A stretch of 64,000 nucleotides of DNA from Sanguibacter keddieii DSM 10542. GTDB taxonomy: Bacteria; Actinomycetota; Actinomycetes; Actinomycetales; Cellulomonadaceae. The DNA is taken from positions 3,348,001-3,412,000 of the forward strand of contig NC_013521.1 of NCBI RefSeq assembly GCF_000024925.1, in the 5' to 3' direction. The position numbers and the translations under genes were made by a program. The notes below the pieces were generated by a model. It ran no database searches. It saw nothing but the letters and a program-made list of their open reading frames with translations, and was not told the DNA's origin. Position 1 is the first letter of the stretch; each line of letters begins with the position of its first letter. This document shows positions 36,934-45,217 of this stretch, piece by piece.

Positions 36934-38274
36934 ATGACGTCCAGCACCACCCAGCACACCAGCAGCCCCCAGCACGGCAGCACAGCACCCCACCCCGCGC
37001 CCCCGCACGGCGAGGCGGGCAGCCCCCCGGGCTCCTCCAGCATCCTCAAGCAGCCCCGCGTCGTGTGGGCCATCGCCTTCGCCTGCGTCATCTCCTTCAT
37101 GGGGATCGGCCTCGTGGACCCGATCCTCACCTCGATCGCCGCCGAGCTCGACGCCTCCTCGAGTCAGGTGATGCTGCTGTTCACCAGCTACCTGTTCATC
37201 ACCGGCCTCGCCATGCTCTTCACGAGCTGGGTGTCCTCGCGCATCGGCGCCAAGAAGACGCTGCTCGCCGGCCTGGCGCTCATCGTCGTCTTCGCCGCCC
37301 TCGCCGGGGCGTCCGGCACGATCGGCCAGATCATCGGCTTCCGCGCCGGGTGGGGCCTGGGCAACGCCCTCTTCATCTCGACGGCCCTGGCGACCATCGT
37401 CGCCTCGGCCAGCGGCAGCACCGCGAGCGCGATCATCCTCTACGAGGCCGCGCTGGGTATCGGCATCGCCGTGGGGCCGCTGGTGGGCGGTGCGCTCGGC
37501 GAGGTCAGCTGGCGGGCACCGTTCTTCGGCACCGCAGTACTCATGGCGATCGGGTTCCTCGCGATCGTCGCGTTCTTCGGCAGGTCAGCCCCGAGCACCG
37601 GACCGAAGATCTCCGCGACGGCCTCGTTCTCGGCGCTCAAGAAGCCGGGCCTGCGCACCCTCGCCCTCGCGGCGCTGTTCTACAACTTCGGCTTCTTCGT
37701 CCTGCTCGCGTACTCGCCGTTCCCCATCGAGGCCGCGGCCGAGACCGTGGGCATCCACGTGGGCGCGCACGAGCTCGGGCTCGTCTTCTTCGGATGGGGC
37801 ATCTGCCTGGCGATCACCTCGGTCGTCGCGGCCCCGCGCCTCACCCGCAGGTTCGGCCTGCACGCCGTGCTCTACGCGATGCTCGGGCTGCTGGCCCTCG
37901 ACTTCGTGGTCCTCGCGACCTTCACCGACCACTTCACGGTCTTGGTCACCGCGATCGTCGTCGCGGGGCTGTTCCTCGGGGTGCTCAACACCGCGCTCAC
38001 CGAGGCGGTCATGGAGTCGACCGACCTGCCCCGCTCCGTGGCGTCGTCCACCTACAGCGGCGTGCGGTTCATGGGCGGCGCGATCGCCCCCGCCGTCGCC
38101 GGGCCGATCCGCGACCACCTCGGGCTCCCCGCCCCGTACTGGACCGCAGCGGTCGCCGTGCTCGTGGCGATCGGTGTGCTGGTCCTCGGCCGGAAGACCT
38201 TCGCCCAGGACCACGACGTCCCCTCGGAGAGCGCAGAGGACGAGGCCCTCGCCATCTCCGCCGGCGACGCCTGA
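36934..38274 (+). CDS. MFS efflux transporter
   Basis: Major facilitator transporter of 446 residues with about 12 membrane segments and a 40-residue hydrophilic N-terminal tail. Motif A appears as SWVSSRIGAKKTL, and the fifth segment region ALFISTALATIVAS and EAALGIGIAVGPLVGGALG fit the DHA1-like drug exporters (motif C). ATG 36934 has an AGAAAG purine site. Its control by the upstream MarR is inferred. The transcript ends at a strong terminator shared with the convergent desaturase gene. Confidence 0.88.
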   Translation: MTSSTTQHTSSPQHGSTAPHPAPPHGEAGSPPGSSSILKQPRVVWAIAFACVISFMGIGLVDPILTSIAAELDASSSQVMLLFTSYLFITGLAMLFTSWVSSRIGAKKTLLAGLALIVVFAALAGASGTIGQIIGFRAGWGLGNALFISTALATIVASASGSTASAIILYEAALGIGIAVGPLVGGALGEVSWRAPFFGTAVLMAIGFLAIVAFFGRSAPSTGPKISATASFSALKKPGLRTLALAALFYNFGFFVLLAYSPFPIEAAAETVGIHVGAHELGLVFFGWGICLAITSVVAAPRLTRRFGLHAVLYAMLGLLALDFVVLATFTDHFTVLVTAIVVAGLFLGVLNTALTEAVMESTDLPRSVASSTYSGVRFMGGAIAPAVAGPIRDHLGLPAPYWTAAVAVLVAIGVLVLGRKTFAQDHDVPSESAEDEALAISAGDA

Positions 38275-38292
38275 GACCGCAGCTCCCAGACA

Positions 38293-38331
38293 GCAGAGAG
38301 GCCCCGACCGTGACGGTCGGGGCCTCTCTGC
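38293..38331. terminator. Bidirectional terminator
   Basis: Perfect 18-bp inverted repeat, GCAGAGAGGCCCCGACCG (38293-38310) and its complement (38314-38331), with a three-base loop. It lies between the convergent MFS and desaturase stops (38274 and 38348), so it can end both transcripts. Confidence 0.85.
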
Positions 38332-38347
38332 GCAGTGTGTGGGCTTG

Positions 38348-39442
38348 TCAGCGAGCGGACCGGAACTGCGCGGTCAGCGGGCACTGGAAGGGGTCGCGGG
38401 CCGAGAGCCCGACCCGGTTGAGGTAGTCGATGACGATCTTGTACGACTCGATGAGCGACGTCTCGGTGTACTTGATGCCCTTGTCGGCGCAGAACTGCTT
38501 GACCATCGGCCGCACCTCGCGCAGCGCCGGGCTCGGCATGGACGGGAAGAGGTGGTGCTCGACCTGGAAGTTGAGGCCGCCCATGAACACCGCGACCCAG
38601 CGTCCGCCGTGGATGTTGCGGCTCATGAGCACCTGGCGGCGCAGGAAGTCGATCTTCACGTCGGGGCCGACGGTCGGCATGCCCTTGTGGTTCGGGGCGA
38701 ACGACGCGCCCATGAAGAACCCGAAGGAACCGAGCTGCACGGCGAGGAAGGCGAAGCCGAGGCCGACCGGCATGAGCAGGAACACGGCCGCGACGTAGCC
38801 GATGAGACGGATGCTCACGAGGGTGAGCTCGGTGCCGCGGCGCTTGACCGGGCCCTTGCCGAGGATGGTCCGCAGACCGGCGACGTGCAGGTTGACGCCC
38901 TCGAGGAGGAGCAGCGGGAAGAACCAGTTGCCCTGGCGGGCGACGAGCCACGCCTTGATGCCGGTCTTCGGCTTCTCGAGGGTGTTGGTCTCCCAGGTGA
39001 GCACACCGTTGAGCATGTCGGGGTCGACACCCTCGACGTTGGGCTTCTGGTGGTGCTTGGAGTGCTTGTGCAGCCACCAGCCGTAGCTGAGGCCGCCGAA
39101 GAGGTTGGCGACGATGAGGCTCGCCCAGTCGTTCCACTTGCCCGAGTCGAAGATCTGGCGGTGCGCGGCGTCGTGCCCGAGGAAGGCGAACTGCGTCAGC
39201 AGGAGACCGAGGCCACCGGCGACGGCGAGCTGCCACCACGAGTCACCGAGCGTGACCATGAGCGCCACGGCCCCGGCGAGCAGCGCGCACAGCAGCGCGA
39301 AGCGTCCCCAGTAGTGCGCGTAGCGGCGGCGCATGAGACCGGTCTCCTGGACCGCGCGGGTGAGCTCCGAGAAGTCGCTGACCTGACGCTTGCGTGGCGA
39401 GACCGCCTCGCTGGGGTTCATCACCGCACTGGTTGCCGTCAT
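38348..39442 (-). CDS. Fatty acid desaturase
   Basis: Membrane di-iron desaturase of 364 residues. The three histidine boxes are present: GHDAAHRQ (near residue 89), HKHSKHHQ, and QVEHHLFP (near 295), separated by hydrophobic segments. This type resembles acyl-lipid or acyl-CoA desaturases that use the last box Q-x-x-H-H. Electron-transfer domains are not fused. The ATG at 39442 has a GGACGACG site; the promoter and palindromes lie within 100 bp upstream. Lipid substrate cannot be told. Confidence 0.88.
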   Translation of the reverse strand: MTATSAVMNPSEAVSPRKRQVSDFSELTRAVQETGLMRRRYAHYWGRFALLCALLAGAVALMVTLGDSWWQLAVAGGLGLLLTQFAFLGHDAAHRQIFDSGKWNDWASLIVANLFGGLSYGWWLHKHSKHHQKPNVEGVDPDMLNGVLTWETNTLEKPKTGIKAWLVARQGNWFFPLLLLEGVNLHVAGLRTILGKGPVKRRGTELTLVSIRLIGYVAAVFLLMPVGLGFAFLAVQLGSFGFFMGASFAPNHKGMPTVGPDVKIDFLRRQVLMSRNIHGGRWVAVFMGGLNFQVEHHLFPSMPSPALREVRPMVKQFCADKGIKYTETSLIESYKIVIDYLNRVGLSARDPFQCPLTAQFRSAR

Positions 39443-39497
39443 CGTCGTCCGTCCGTCGTCTGGTGCACCGGGGGTCCCCGACGCTCTGACGGCAACG

Positions 39498-39537
39498 CTA
39501 CGGAACCGTAGGTTAGGTCGACAGGGGGTTAACCCCC
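39498..39537 (-). promoter_or_regulatory. Desaturase promoter with two palindromes
   Basis: On the minus strand a -35 TTAACC and -10 TACGGT (39505-39510) are 16 bp apart. The -10 lies inside CTACGGAACCGTAG (39498-39511), a 6-2-6 inverted repeat. The -35 lies inside GGGGGTTAACCCCC (39524-39537), a perfect 14-bp palindrome. Either could be an operator for the desaturase; the second also lies 75 bp before the LacI gene. Function inferred. Confidence 0.5.
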
Positions 39538-39610
39538 CTCTTCGTCGTGGGGGTCCTCTCCGGGTCCCCTAGGCTCGGGAGGACCGCCCAGCCCCGACGG
39601 AGGGACCTCC

Positions 39611-40660
39611 TTGACCACGCAGCCCCCGGCGACTCCGGGACGCACCCCGCTCGCGGTCGTCGCGGCGGCGGCCGGCGTCTCGGTCCCCACGGTCTCGAAG
39701 GTGCTCAACTCGCGGCCCGACGTCTCGCCGGGCACCCGCGCCCGGGTCCGTGCCGCGCTCGAGGCGCACGGCCACGAGGTGCGCCGCCCGGTGAGCAGGG
39801 CGACGGGTCTCGTCGACATCCGGGTGGTCAGCCTGGAGAGCACCTGGTCCGAGGCCGTGGTCCGGGGCGCTGCCGAGAGCGCCCGCCGGCACGGCTACGA
39901 CCTGGTGATCACCGTGGACCCCGACCCTGACGACTGCGGGGCGTGGGTCGGGCACGCGCTCGAGCGCGGGACCGACGGTGCGGTGAGCGTCGTGACCGTC
40001 CCGGACGAGTCGGAGCGCCTGGCCTTCGCCGACGCCCTCGTCCCCGTGGTGGTGGTCGACCCACGGGTCCGCCCTCCCGAAGGGCTGCTGAGCGTGGGGG
40101 CGACCAACTGGCAGGGAGGTCTCGACGCGACCGCGCACCTGGTGGCGCTCGGGCACCGCCGGATCGCGACCATCACCGGTGACGACGCGCAGGCGAACGC
40201 GCTCGCCCGGCTCGCCGGGTACCGCACCGCTCTCATCCAGGCCGGCATCGCCCCGGACGACACGCTCGTGCGCTCGGGCGACTTCGCGGTCGACGCCGGG
40301 TACGAGGGCGCGTGGCACCTGCTGTCCCTCGACGACCGTCCGACCGCGATCGTCGCGAGCAGCGACGACACGGCGCTCGGTGCGCTGCGCGCGGTCCGCG
40401 AGGCGGGCCTGCGGGTCCCCGACGACGTCTCCCTCGTCGGCTTCGACGACCTGCCGATCGCCGCGTGGCTCGACCCGGCGCTGACCACGGTCCACCAGCC
40501 GCTCGTCGAGATGGGCGCAGCCGCCGTCGACCTCGTGCACCGTGCCCGCTCGGGGACAGGGCACACCCTGCGAGCAGAGCTGGCGACGACGCTGGTCGAG
40601 CGCGCGTCGACAGCGCCACCACCGGAGATCGTGCGCGGACCCGTCCACGCACGACCCTGA
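39611..40660 (+). CDS. LacI-family transcriptional regulator
   Basis: LacI/GalR regulator of 349 residues: HTH PLAVVAAAAGVSVPTVSKVLNSRPDVSPGTRARVRAAL, then the periplasmic-binding-type core (TGLVDIRVVSLESTWSEAVVRGAAESAR; VVVVDPRVRPP; HRRIATITGDDAQANALARLAGYRTAL; DDVSLVGFDDLPIAAWLDPALTTVHQPL). It starts at TTG 39611 with GGAGG at 39599-39603. A TAGGCT -10 box lies at 39570-39575. The wall-anchored hydrolase is the nearest carbohydrate gene and a candidate target. Confidence 0.92.
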   Translation: MTTQPPATPGRTPLAVVAAAAGVSVPTVSKVLNSRPDVSPGTRARVRAALEAHGHEVRRPVSRATGLVDIRVVSLESTWSEAVVRGAAESARRHGYDLVITVDPDPDDCGAWVGHALERGTDGAVSVVTVPDESERLAFADALVPVVVVDPRVRPPEGLLSVGATNWQGGLDATAHLVALGHRRIATITGDDAQANALARLAGYRTALIQAGIAPDDTLVRSGDFAVDAGYEGAWHLLSLDDRPTAIVASSDDTALGALRAVREAGLRVPDDVSLVGFDDLPIAAWLDPALTTVHQPLVEMGAAAVDLVHRARSGTGHTLRAELATTLVERASTAPPPEIVRGPVHARP

Positions 40661-40771
40661 GGCCCACGGCGCAGAGGGAGGCCGCCGCAGGACCTCCCGC
40701 GACGACCTCCCTGCCGGCTGCCGCCTGCTCTGCTGACTGCCTCTCAGCCTCGGCGGCTCAGTCGTGGCGAC

Positions 40772-43028
40772 TCAGTCCCGGCGACGCGTCCGGACGAGGA
40801 CGACCGCGGCGGCACCGAGCAGGATCGCGAAGGCCCCGAGCACGACCAGCGGCACGGTGCCGCCCGCCCCGGTCTGCGCGAGGTCGCTGCCAGGAGCGCC
40901 GTCCGCCGCGCCGGATCCGTCGCCCGGCACCGCGGCGTCAGGGTCGGTCCCGGGCGCCGGGTCGGTCGGGGCCGGGGCGACCGGTGCAGGATCGGTCGGT
41001 GCCGGGTCTGTCGGCACCGGCGTCGTCGGCTCCTCGGTCGGGACCGCTGCGACCTCGACGGTCACGTCGGCCGCACCCGGGACGGTGACGCCCGCGGTGC
41101 TGGTCGTCGAGATCGCGAGGACGTAGGTGCCCGGCTCGAGCGCCGTCTGACCGTCGCAGGACCAGGCCCCCTCGGCGTCGACCGCAGCTGTGCAGAGCGT
41201 CTGGGCCGCGAGCGCCGCGGCGTCGGCTTCGGGCGCTACGTCCACCTCGGGGACGGCGTCGCCCTCGGGCAGCGTCGCGTCGACCGGGGTCGCGCTGACC
41301 GTCAGCTCCGCGCCGGGCTCGCCGGTCCCGGAGAACGTGGTGCGCGGGTCGGTGAGGACCGTGCCCGCGGCCGGTGCCGCGAGGACGGGGACGACGGGCT
41401 CGGCGGAGGCGGCGAAGACCTCGGCCTCCATGAGCGGGCGCAGGGCCGTCTCGAGCTGCTCGTCGACGAAGTAGTCCTGGAGGGCGCCGTCGAGCAGGTA
41501 GTTGCCGACCGCGGCGACGATCATCGACTGGTCGAGGGAGAGGTACTTCTCGGCGACGGTGCCGGAGCGGACGGCGATCGAGTCGTAGAAGCCGCCGGGG
41601 CCGTAGGAGTCGAAGTCCGACTCGAGGGCGGCCAGGTTGGCGAGCACGCCCTCGGGGTCGTAGGACAGCCCGAGGAACGACGCGTGGGGCGTGACGACGC
41701 CGTCCTGGTACTCGGGGTCAGGGTTCGTGCCCTCGGTGCAGCCGAAGCGGTCGACGTCGACGTCGGTGACGCCGTCGGAGAGGTACCCGTCGTCGCGCAT
41801 GCCGAGCTGGTCGACGCCGTACTCGGCGTAGCCGCCGAAGGGGTTGGACGCCGGGGAGAAGCCCCAGTAGCCGTAGCCGGCCTCGTCCATGCCGTGCTGT
41901 TTCTGCGCCTCGACGAACAGCGGGTGGTTGACGCCCCACGACGTGGGGCCCCACTCGGACTCGGGGACGAGCATGTCGGGCATGAGTGCCTCGAACATCG
42001 ACCCGCCCCAGCCCGGGACGATCGACATGCCGCGGTAGCTGTACGCACCCTCGAAGACGTCGACGCCGAGGTAGCTGCGGGTCACGCCGCTCGGGCGCGA
42101 CTCCTGCCACGCCCAGTCGCACGAGGCGGGGAAGGTGCGCCAGGTGGCGTAGTACGTCTCGGGCGGGACGTCGCCCTCGGCGATGCCCAGGTAGGTGGCG
42201 ATGCGCGTCTCGGACACCTGCGTGTCGTAGTGGTGCCCGGTGTAGAAGACCTCGGTGCCGGTCCCGAGGTAGTCCCCGGGGACCGAGCCCTCGGTCTGGA
42301 CCTCGTCCCAGAACCCGCCGCGGAGCAGACCGAGGCCGCGGTCGGGGAGGGCGTCGGCGTTGTAGAAGGCACCGAAGTTCATGTCGTCGTAGACGGCGGT
42401 GGCCTCGTCGGCGAGCCGCGGCTCGGCCTCGGCGACCACGCGCAGCGCTGCGGCGAGCCAGCCGTTGTCGACCGAGCTGAGGAACTGGTCGACGACCACC
42501 CCGTCGCCGGGCCAGTTCCGCACCCGCTCACCGGTGGCCGGGTCGTACCAGTTGTAGAACATGCCGCTGGGCTCGTGGCGGTCGAGGCCCTCGACGGTGG
42601 CGAGGGTGGTGCTCATGAGGTCGTAGGCCTCGTCGACGGTGACGATGCCGAGGTCGCGGGCCATCACCGTGGACCACAGGTACCCGCCGATGTTGGTCGG
42701 CGAGGTGTAGGCGGACGCGCTCGCGGGGTCGAGGTCTCCCCCGATGTTGTCGGCGGGCAGACCGGTGGTGTCGTCGGTCATCGCGGCGAGCGAGGCGTAG
42801 GTGTCGGTGACGTACCGCTCGAGGACGGCTGTCTGCTCGGGCGTGGGCGCCGCGGCGACCGCAGCGGGGGCGACGGCGGCGGCAGGTGCACCGGCACCCG
42901 TCGCTGCGGGGGGCGGGCGCCGCGGCGACCAGGGTGGTGCCGAGCATCGCGGCTCCGACGGCGCCCGCGCAGGCGGCGAGCCGTCGTGCTCGGGGGCGGC
43001 TGGGGGTGCCGCGGGTGGGGGATCCCAT
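40772..43028 (-). CDS. Secreted glucoamylase-like (PF10091/GH144-type) wall-anchored hydrolase, frameshifted
   Basis: Large secreted hydrolase. From ATG 43028 (GAGGAAG upstream) one frame encodes a signal peptide ending LGTTLVAAAPA; from about base 42910 the catalytic part continues in another frame. They meet at a run of six G (plus strand, 42908-42913); one base fewer would join them. The catalytic part has the PF10091 pattern: NIGGYLWSTVMARDLG, MFYNWYDP, FLSSVDNGWLAAALR and WGFSPASNPFGGY. Relatives include beta-1,2-glucanases (GH144). A Pro/Thr/Asp-rich linker leads to LAQTG plus a hydrophobic segment and RTRRRD, a class E sortase signal. May be sequencing error, pseudogene or phase variation. 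Confidence 0.8.
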
Positions 43029-43086
43029 GGGTGCACTTCCTCGTGTGTCAGGGGACTGTCTGGAGACGTCGTGCCCGGCTTCGTCA

Positions 43087-43152
43087 TCGAAATTTCGAAA
43101 ACATGTTCCGAAAGGGCCCGTCGAGGGTAGTGACCCACGTCTCACCCGTCAA
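43087..43152 (-). promoter_or_regulatory. Promoter and candidate operator of the hydrolase gene
   Basis: On the minus strand TTGACG (43147-43152) and TACCCT (43124-43129) are 17 bp apart, a strong promoter. Just downstream of the likely start lies unusually AT-rich sequence with the perfect palindrome TCGAAATTTCGA (43087-43098) and an adjacent imperfect one around ACATGT. Repression by the nearby LacI regulator is inferred. Confidence 0.6.
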
Positions 43153-43221
43153 CCCGTGGCACAAGCAGCGAATCGGACAGCCGATGTCGCCCCTCGGCCA
43201 CCCGACCCCTCGGAATTCCCA

Positions 43222-43240
43222 GCAGGTAAGGCTATCCTCA
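43222..43240 (+). promoter_or_regulatory. IdeR/DtxR-like iron box
   Basis: GCAGGTAAGGCTATCCTCA matches the known 19-bp IdeR/DtxR consensus (TTAGGTTAGGCTAACCTAA) at 14 positions. It covers the -10 box TATCCT (43233-43238), which ends seven bases before the ATPase start at 43246. Repression by iron-loaded regulator is expected. Confidence 0.7.
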
Positions 43241-43245
43241 CCCAC

Positions 43246-44094
43246 GTGAAGCCTTCCTCCACCGGCTCCGGAGCACCCGCCGAGCACCCCTCGCTCGCCG
43301 GCTCCGACCTGTTCCTCGCCTACGACCGGTCGACCGTCGTGCACGGCGCGTCGCTCGACCTCGTCGCCGGGCGGGTCACCGCGCTCATCGGGCCCAACGG
43401 GTCCGGCAAGTCGACCCTGCTGCGCTCGCTCGCCCGCCTCCACCGCCCCACCTCGGGCACCGTGAGCCTGCCCGACGCACCGGACGCCCTCGCGCTCAAG
43501 CCCAAGGACTTCGCCCGCCAGGTGACCCTCCTGTCGCAGAGCCGCCCGACCCCCAACGGGGTCACCGTCCGCGACATCGTCGGCTACGGTCGCCACCCCT
43601 ACCAGGCCCGCTACCGCCGCACCGACGCCGACGGCCCCCGTGCCGTCGCCCACGCGATGGAGGTCACCGGGGTCACCGGCATGGCCGACCGCGGCGTCGA
43701 CGAGCTCTCCGGCGGCGAGCTGCAGCGCGTCTGGCTCGCGACCTGCCTCGCCCAGGACACCGGCGTGCTCCTGCTCGACGAGCCCACCACCTACCTCGAC
43801 CTGCGCTACCAGGTCGAGATCCTCGACCTGGTGCGCGACCTCGCCGACGACCACGGCGTCGCCGTCGGCGTCGTCCTGCACGACCTCAACCAGGCCGCAG
43901 CCGTGGCCGACCACGTCGTCCTGCTCCGCAGCGGCGTCGTCCAGGCCTCCGGGTCCCCCGTCGACGTCCTCACCGCCGACCTGCTCAGCGAGACCTACGG
44001 CCTGCGCATCGACGTCAGCGTCGACCCGGCCACCGACCTCGTCCGCACCGAGCCCGTCGGGCGCCACACCACCCGTCGCACCCAGCCCGCCTGA
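43246..44094 (+). CDS. Iron-siderophore ABC importer, ATPase
   Basis: FepC/FhuC-type ATP-binding subunit of 282 residues: Walker A GPNGSGKST, ARQVTLLSQSRPTPNGVTV, the signature LSGGELQRVWLA, Walker B VLLLDEPTTYLDLRYQ, and switch His in VVLHDLNQAA. GTG 43246 follows the TATCCT -10 box by seven bases, so the mRNA is probably leaderless and the iron box overlaps the promoter. The lipoprotein and the permease follow on the same strand. Confidence 0.92.
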   Translation: MKPSSTGSGAPAEHPSLAGSDLFLAYDRSTVVHGASLDLVAGRVTALIGPNGSGKSTLLRSLARLHRPTSGTVSLPDAPDALALKPKDFARQVTLLSQSRPTPNGVTVRDIVGYGRHPYQARYRRTDADGPRAVAHAMEVTGVTGMADRGVDELSGGELQRVWLATCLAQDTGVLLLDEPTTYLDLRYQVEILDLVRDLADDHGVAVGVVLHDLNQAAAVADHVVLLRSGVVQASGSPVDVLTADLLSETYGLRIDVSVDPATDLVRTEPVGRHTTRRTQPA

Positions 44095-44100
44095 GCGGGC

Positions 44101-44199
44101 TGCCCTGCCTGCCCCGAGCCCTCCTGCCCCTGCTCTGCCTGCACCTGCTCTTCCTCCAGCTGCTCTACCTGTCCCGGCCCTGCCTGCTCCGGCCCTGAC
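44101..44199 (+). repeat. CTGCC-rich spacer between ATPase and lipoprotein
   Basis: About 100 bases of degenerate CTGCCTGC/CCTGCTC repeats, almost purine-free on the plus strand. No protein is supported. It could affect transcript folding or be a slippage-prone tract. Confidence 0.45.
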
Positions 44200-44218
44200 C
44201 TCACACCGAAGGACACCC

Positions 44219-45217
44219 ATGCGCACGTCCCGCCTGCTGGCACTCCCCGCCGCGCTGCTCACCGCCGCGCTCACGCTCACCGCGTGCGGCACCACCGAGC
44301 CCGCCGGCTCCGAGACCACCGACGGGGCCCCCGCAGCCTCCTCGGGCCCGGTCACCTACACCGACGAGCGCGGCGAGCACACCCTCGACGCACCTGCCAC
44401 CGCCGTCGTCTCGCTCGAGTGGGGCCTCACCGAGAACCTCCTCGCCCTCGGCGCACCGATCGTCGGCCAGGCCGACGTCGCCGGCTACAACACCTGGGAC
44501 ACGTCCATCGCCCTCGACGAGGACACCCCCGACGTCGGCACCCGCGGCGAGGCCAGCCTCGAGGCCATCTCCGCCCTCGAGCCCGACCTCATCGCCGTCA
44601 CCACCGACACCACCGACGCCGTCGTCGACCAGCTCGAGGACATCGCGCCCGTCGTGGTGCTCCGCGGCTCGGACGGCACCGACCCGATCGGGTACATGCG
44701 CAGCACCGTCGAGACCCTCGCCGCCGCGACCGGCACCGACGCCCGGGGCGAGGAGCTCCTCGCGTCCTTCGACGCGAAGGTCGCCGACGCCAAGACCACC
44801 CTCGAGGAGGCGGGCGTCGACGGCGCCGCCTTCACCATGGCCGACGGCTGGATCACCAACGGCACCGTCTCCGTCCGCATGTACACCGCAGGCTCGTTCC
44901 TCGGCGCCATCGCCGACGAGCTGGGCCTCGAGAACGCCTGGGCCGGCGAGGGCGACCCCGTCTACGGTCTCGCGCAGACCGACATCGAGGGCCTCACCGC
45001 GCTCTCCGACACCCAGGACCTCACCTTCCTCTACGCCGCGAGCGACAGCGAGGACGACCCCTTCGCCGACGGCCTCGCCGGCAACGCCATCTGGGAGCAG
45101 CTGCCCTTCGTGACCGCCGGCGACGTGCACCGCATCCCCGACGGCATCTGGATGTTCGGCGGCCCGGCCTCGGCCGAGGCGTACGTCGACGCCCTCGTCG
45201 CCGCGCTCACCGCGTGA
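44219..45217 (+). CDS. Iron-siderophore-binding lipoprotein
   Basis: Class III periplasmic-binding-type lipoprotein of 332 residues anchored through Cys23 (TLTAC). The fold is the FecB/FhuD kind: TYTDERGEHTLDAPATAVVSLEWGLTENLLALG, the Asp/Glu-rich YNTWD region, EAISALEPDLIAVTTD and a closing AYVDALVAALTA helix. ATG 44219 is preceded by AAGGA. The GTGA overlap with the next gene indicates coupling to the permease. Siderophore specificity unknown. Confidence 0.9.
   Translation: MRTSRLLALPAALLTAALTLTACGTTEPAGSETTDGAPAASSGPVTYTDERGEHTLDAPATAVVSLEWGLTENLLALGAPIVGQADVAGYNTWDTSIALDEDTPDVGTRGEASLEAISALEPDLIAVTTDTTDAVVDQLEDIAPVVVLRGSDGTDPIGYMRSTVETLAAATGTDARGEELLASFDAKVADAKTTLEEAGVDGAAFTMADGWITNGTVSVRMYTAGSFLGAIADELGLENAWAGEGDPVYGLAQTDIEGLTALSDTQDLTFLYAASDSEDDPFADGLAGNAIWEQLPFVTAGDVHRIPDGIWMFGGPASAEAYVDALVAALTA

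Noticed and set aside
39524-39537. Transcription terminator at GGGGGTTAACCCCC
   Set aside because: There is no loop space for a stable hairpin, and it lies within a promoter region between divergent genes; an operator is more likely.
44101-44199. A peptide encoded in the CTGCC-rich spacer
   Set aside because: Frames through it are Pro/Ala low complexity and overlap the lipoprotein start; no independent start signal.
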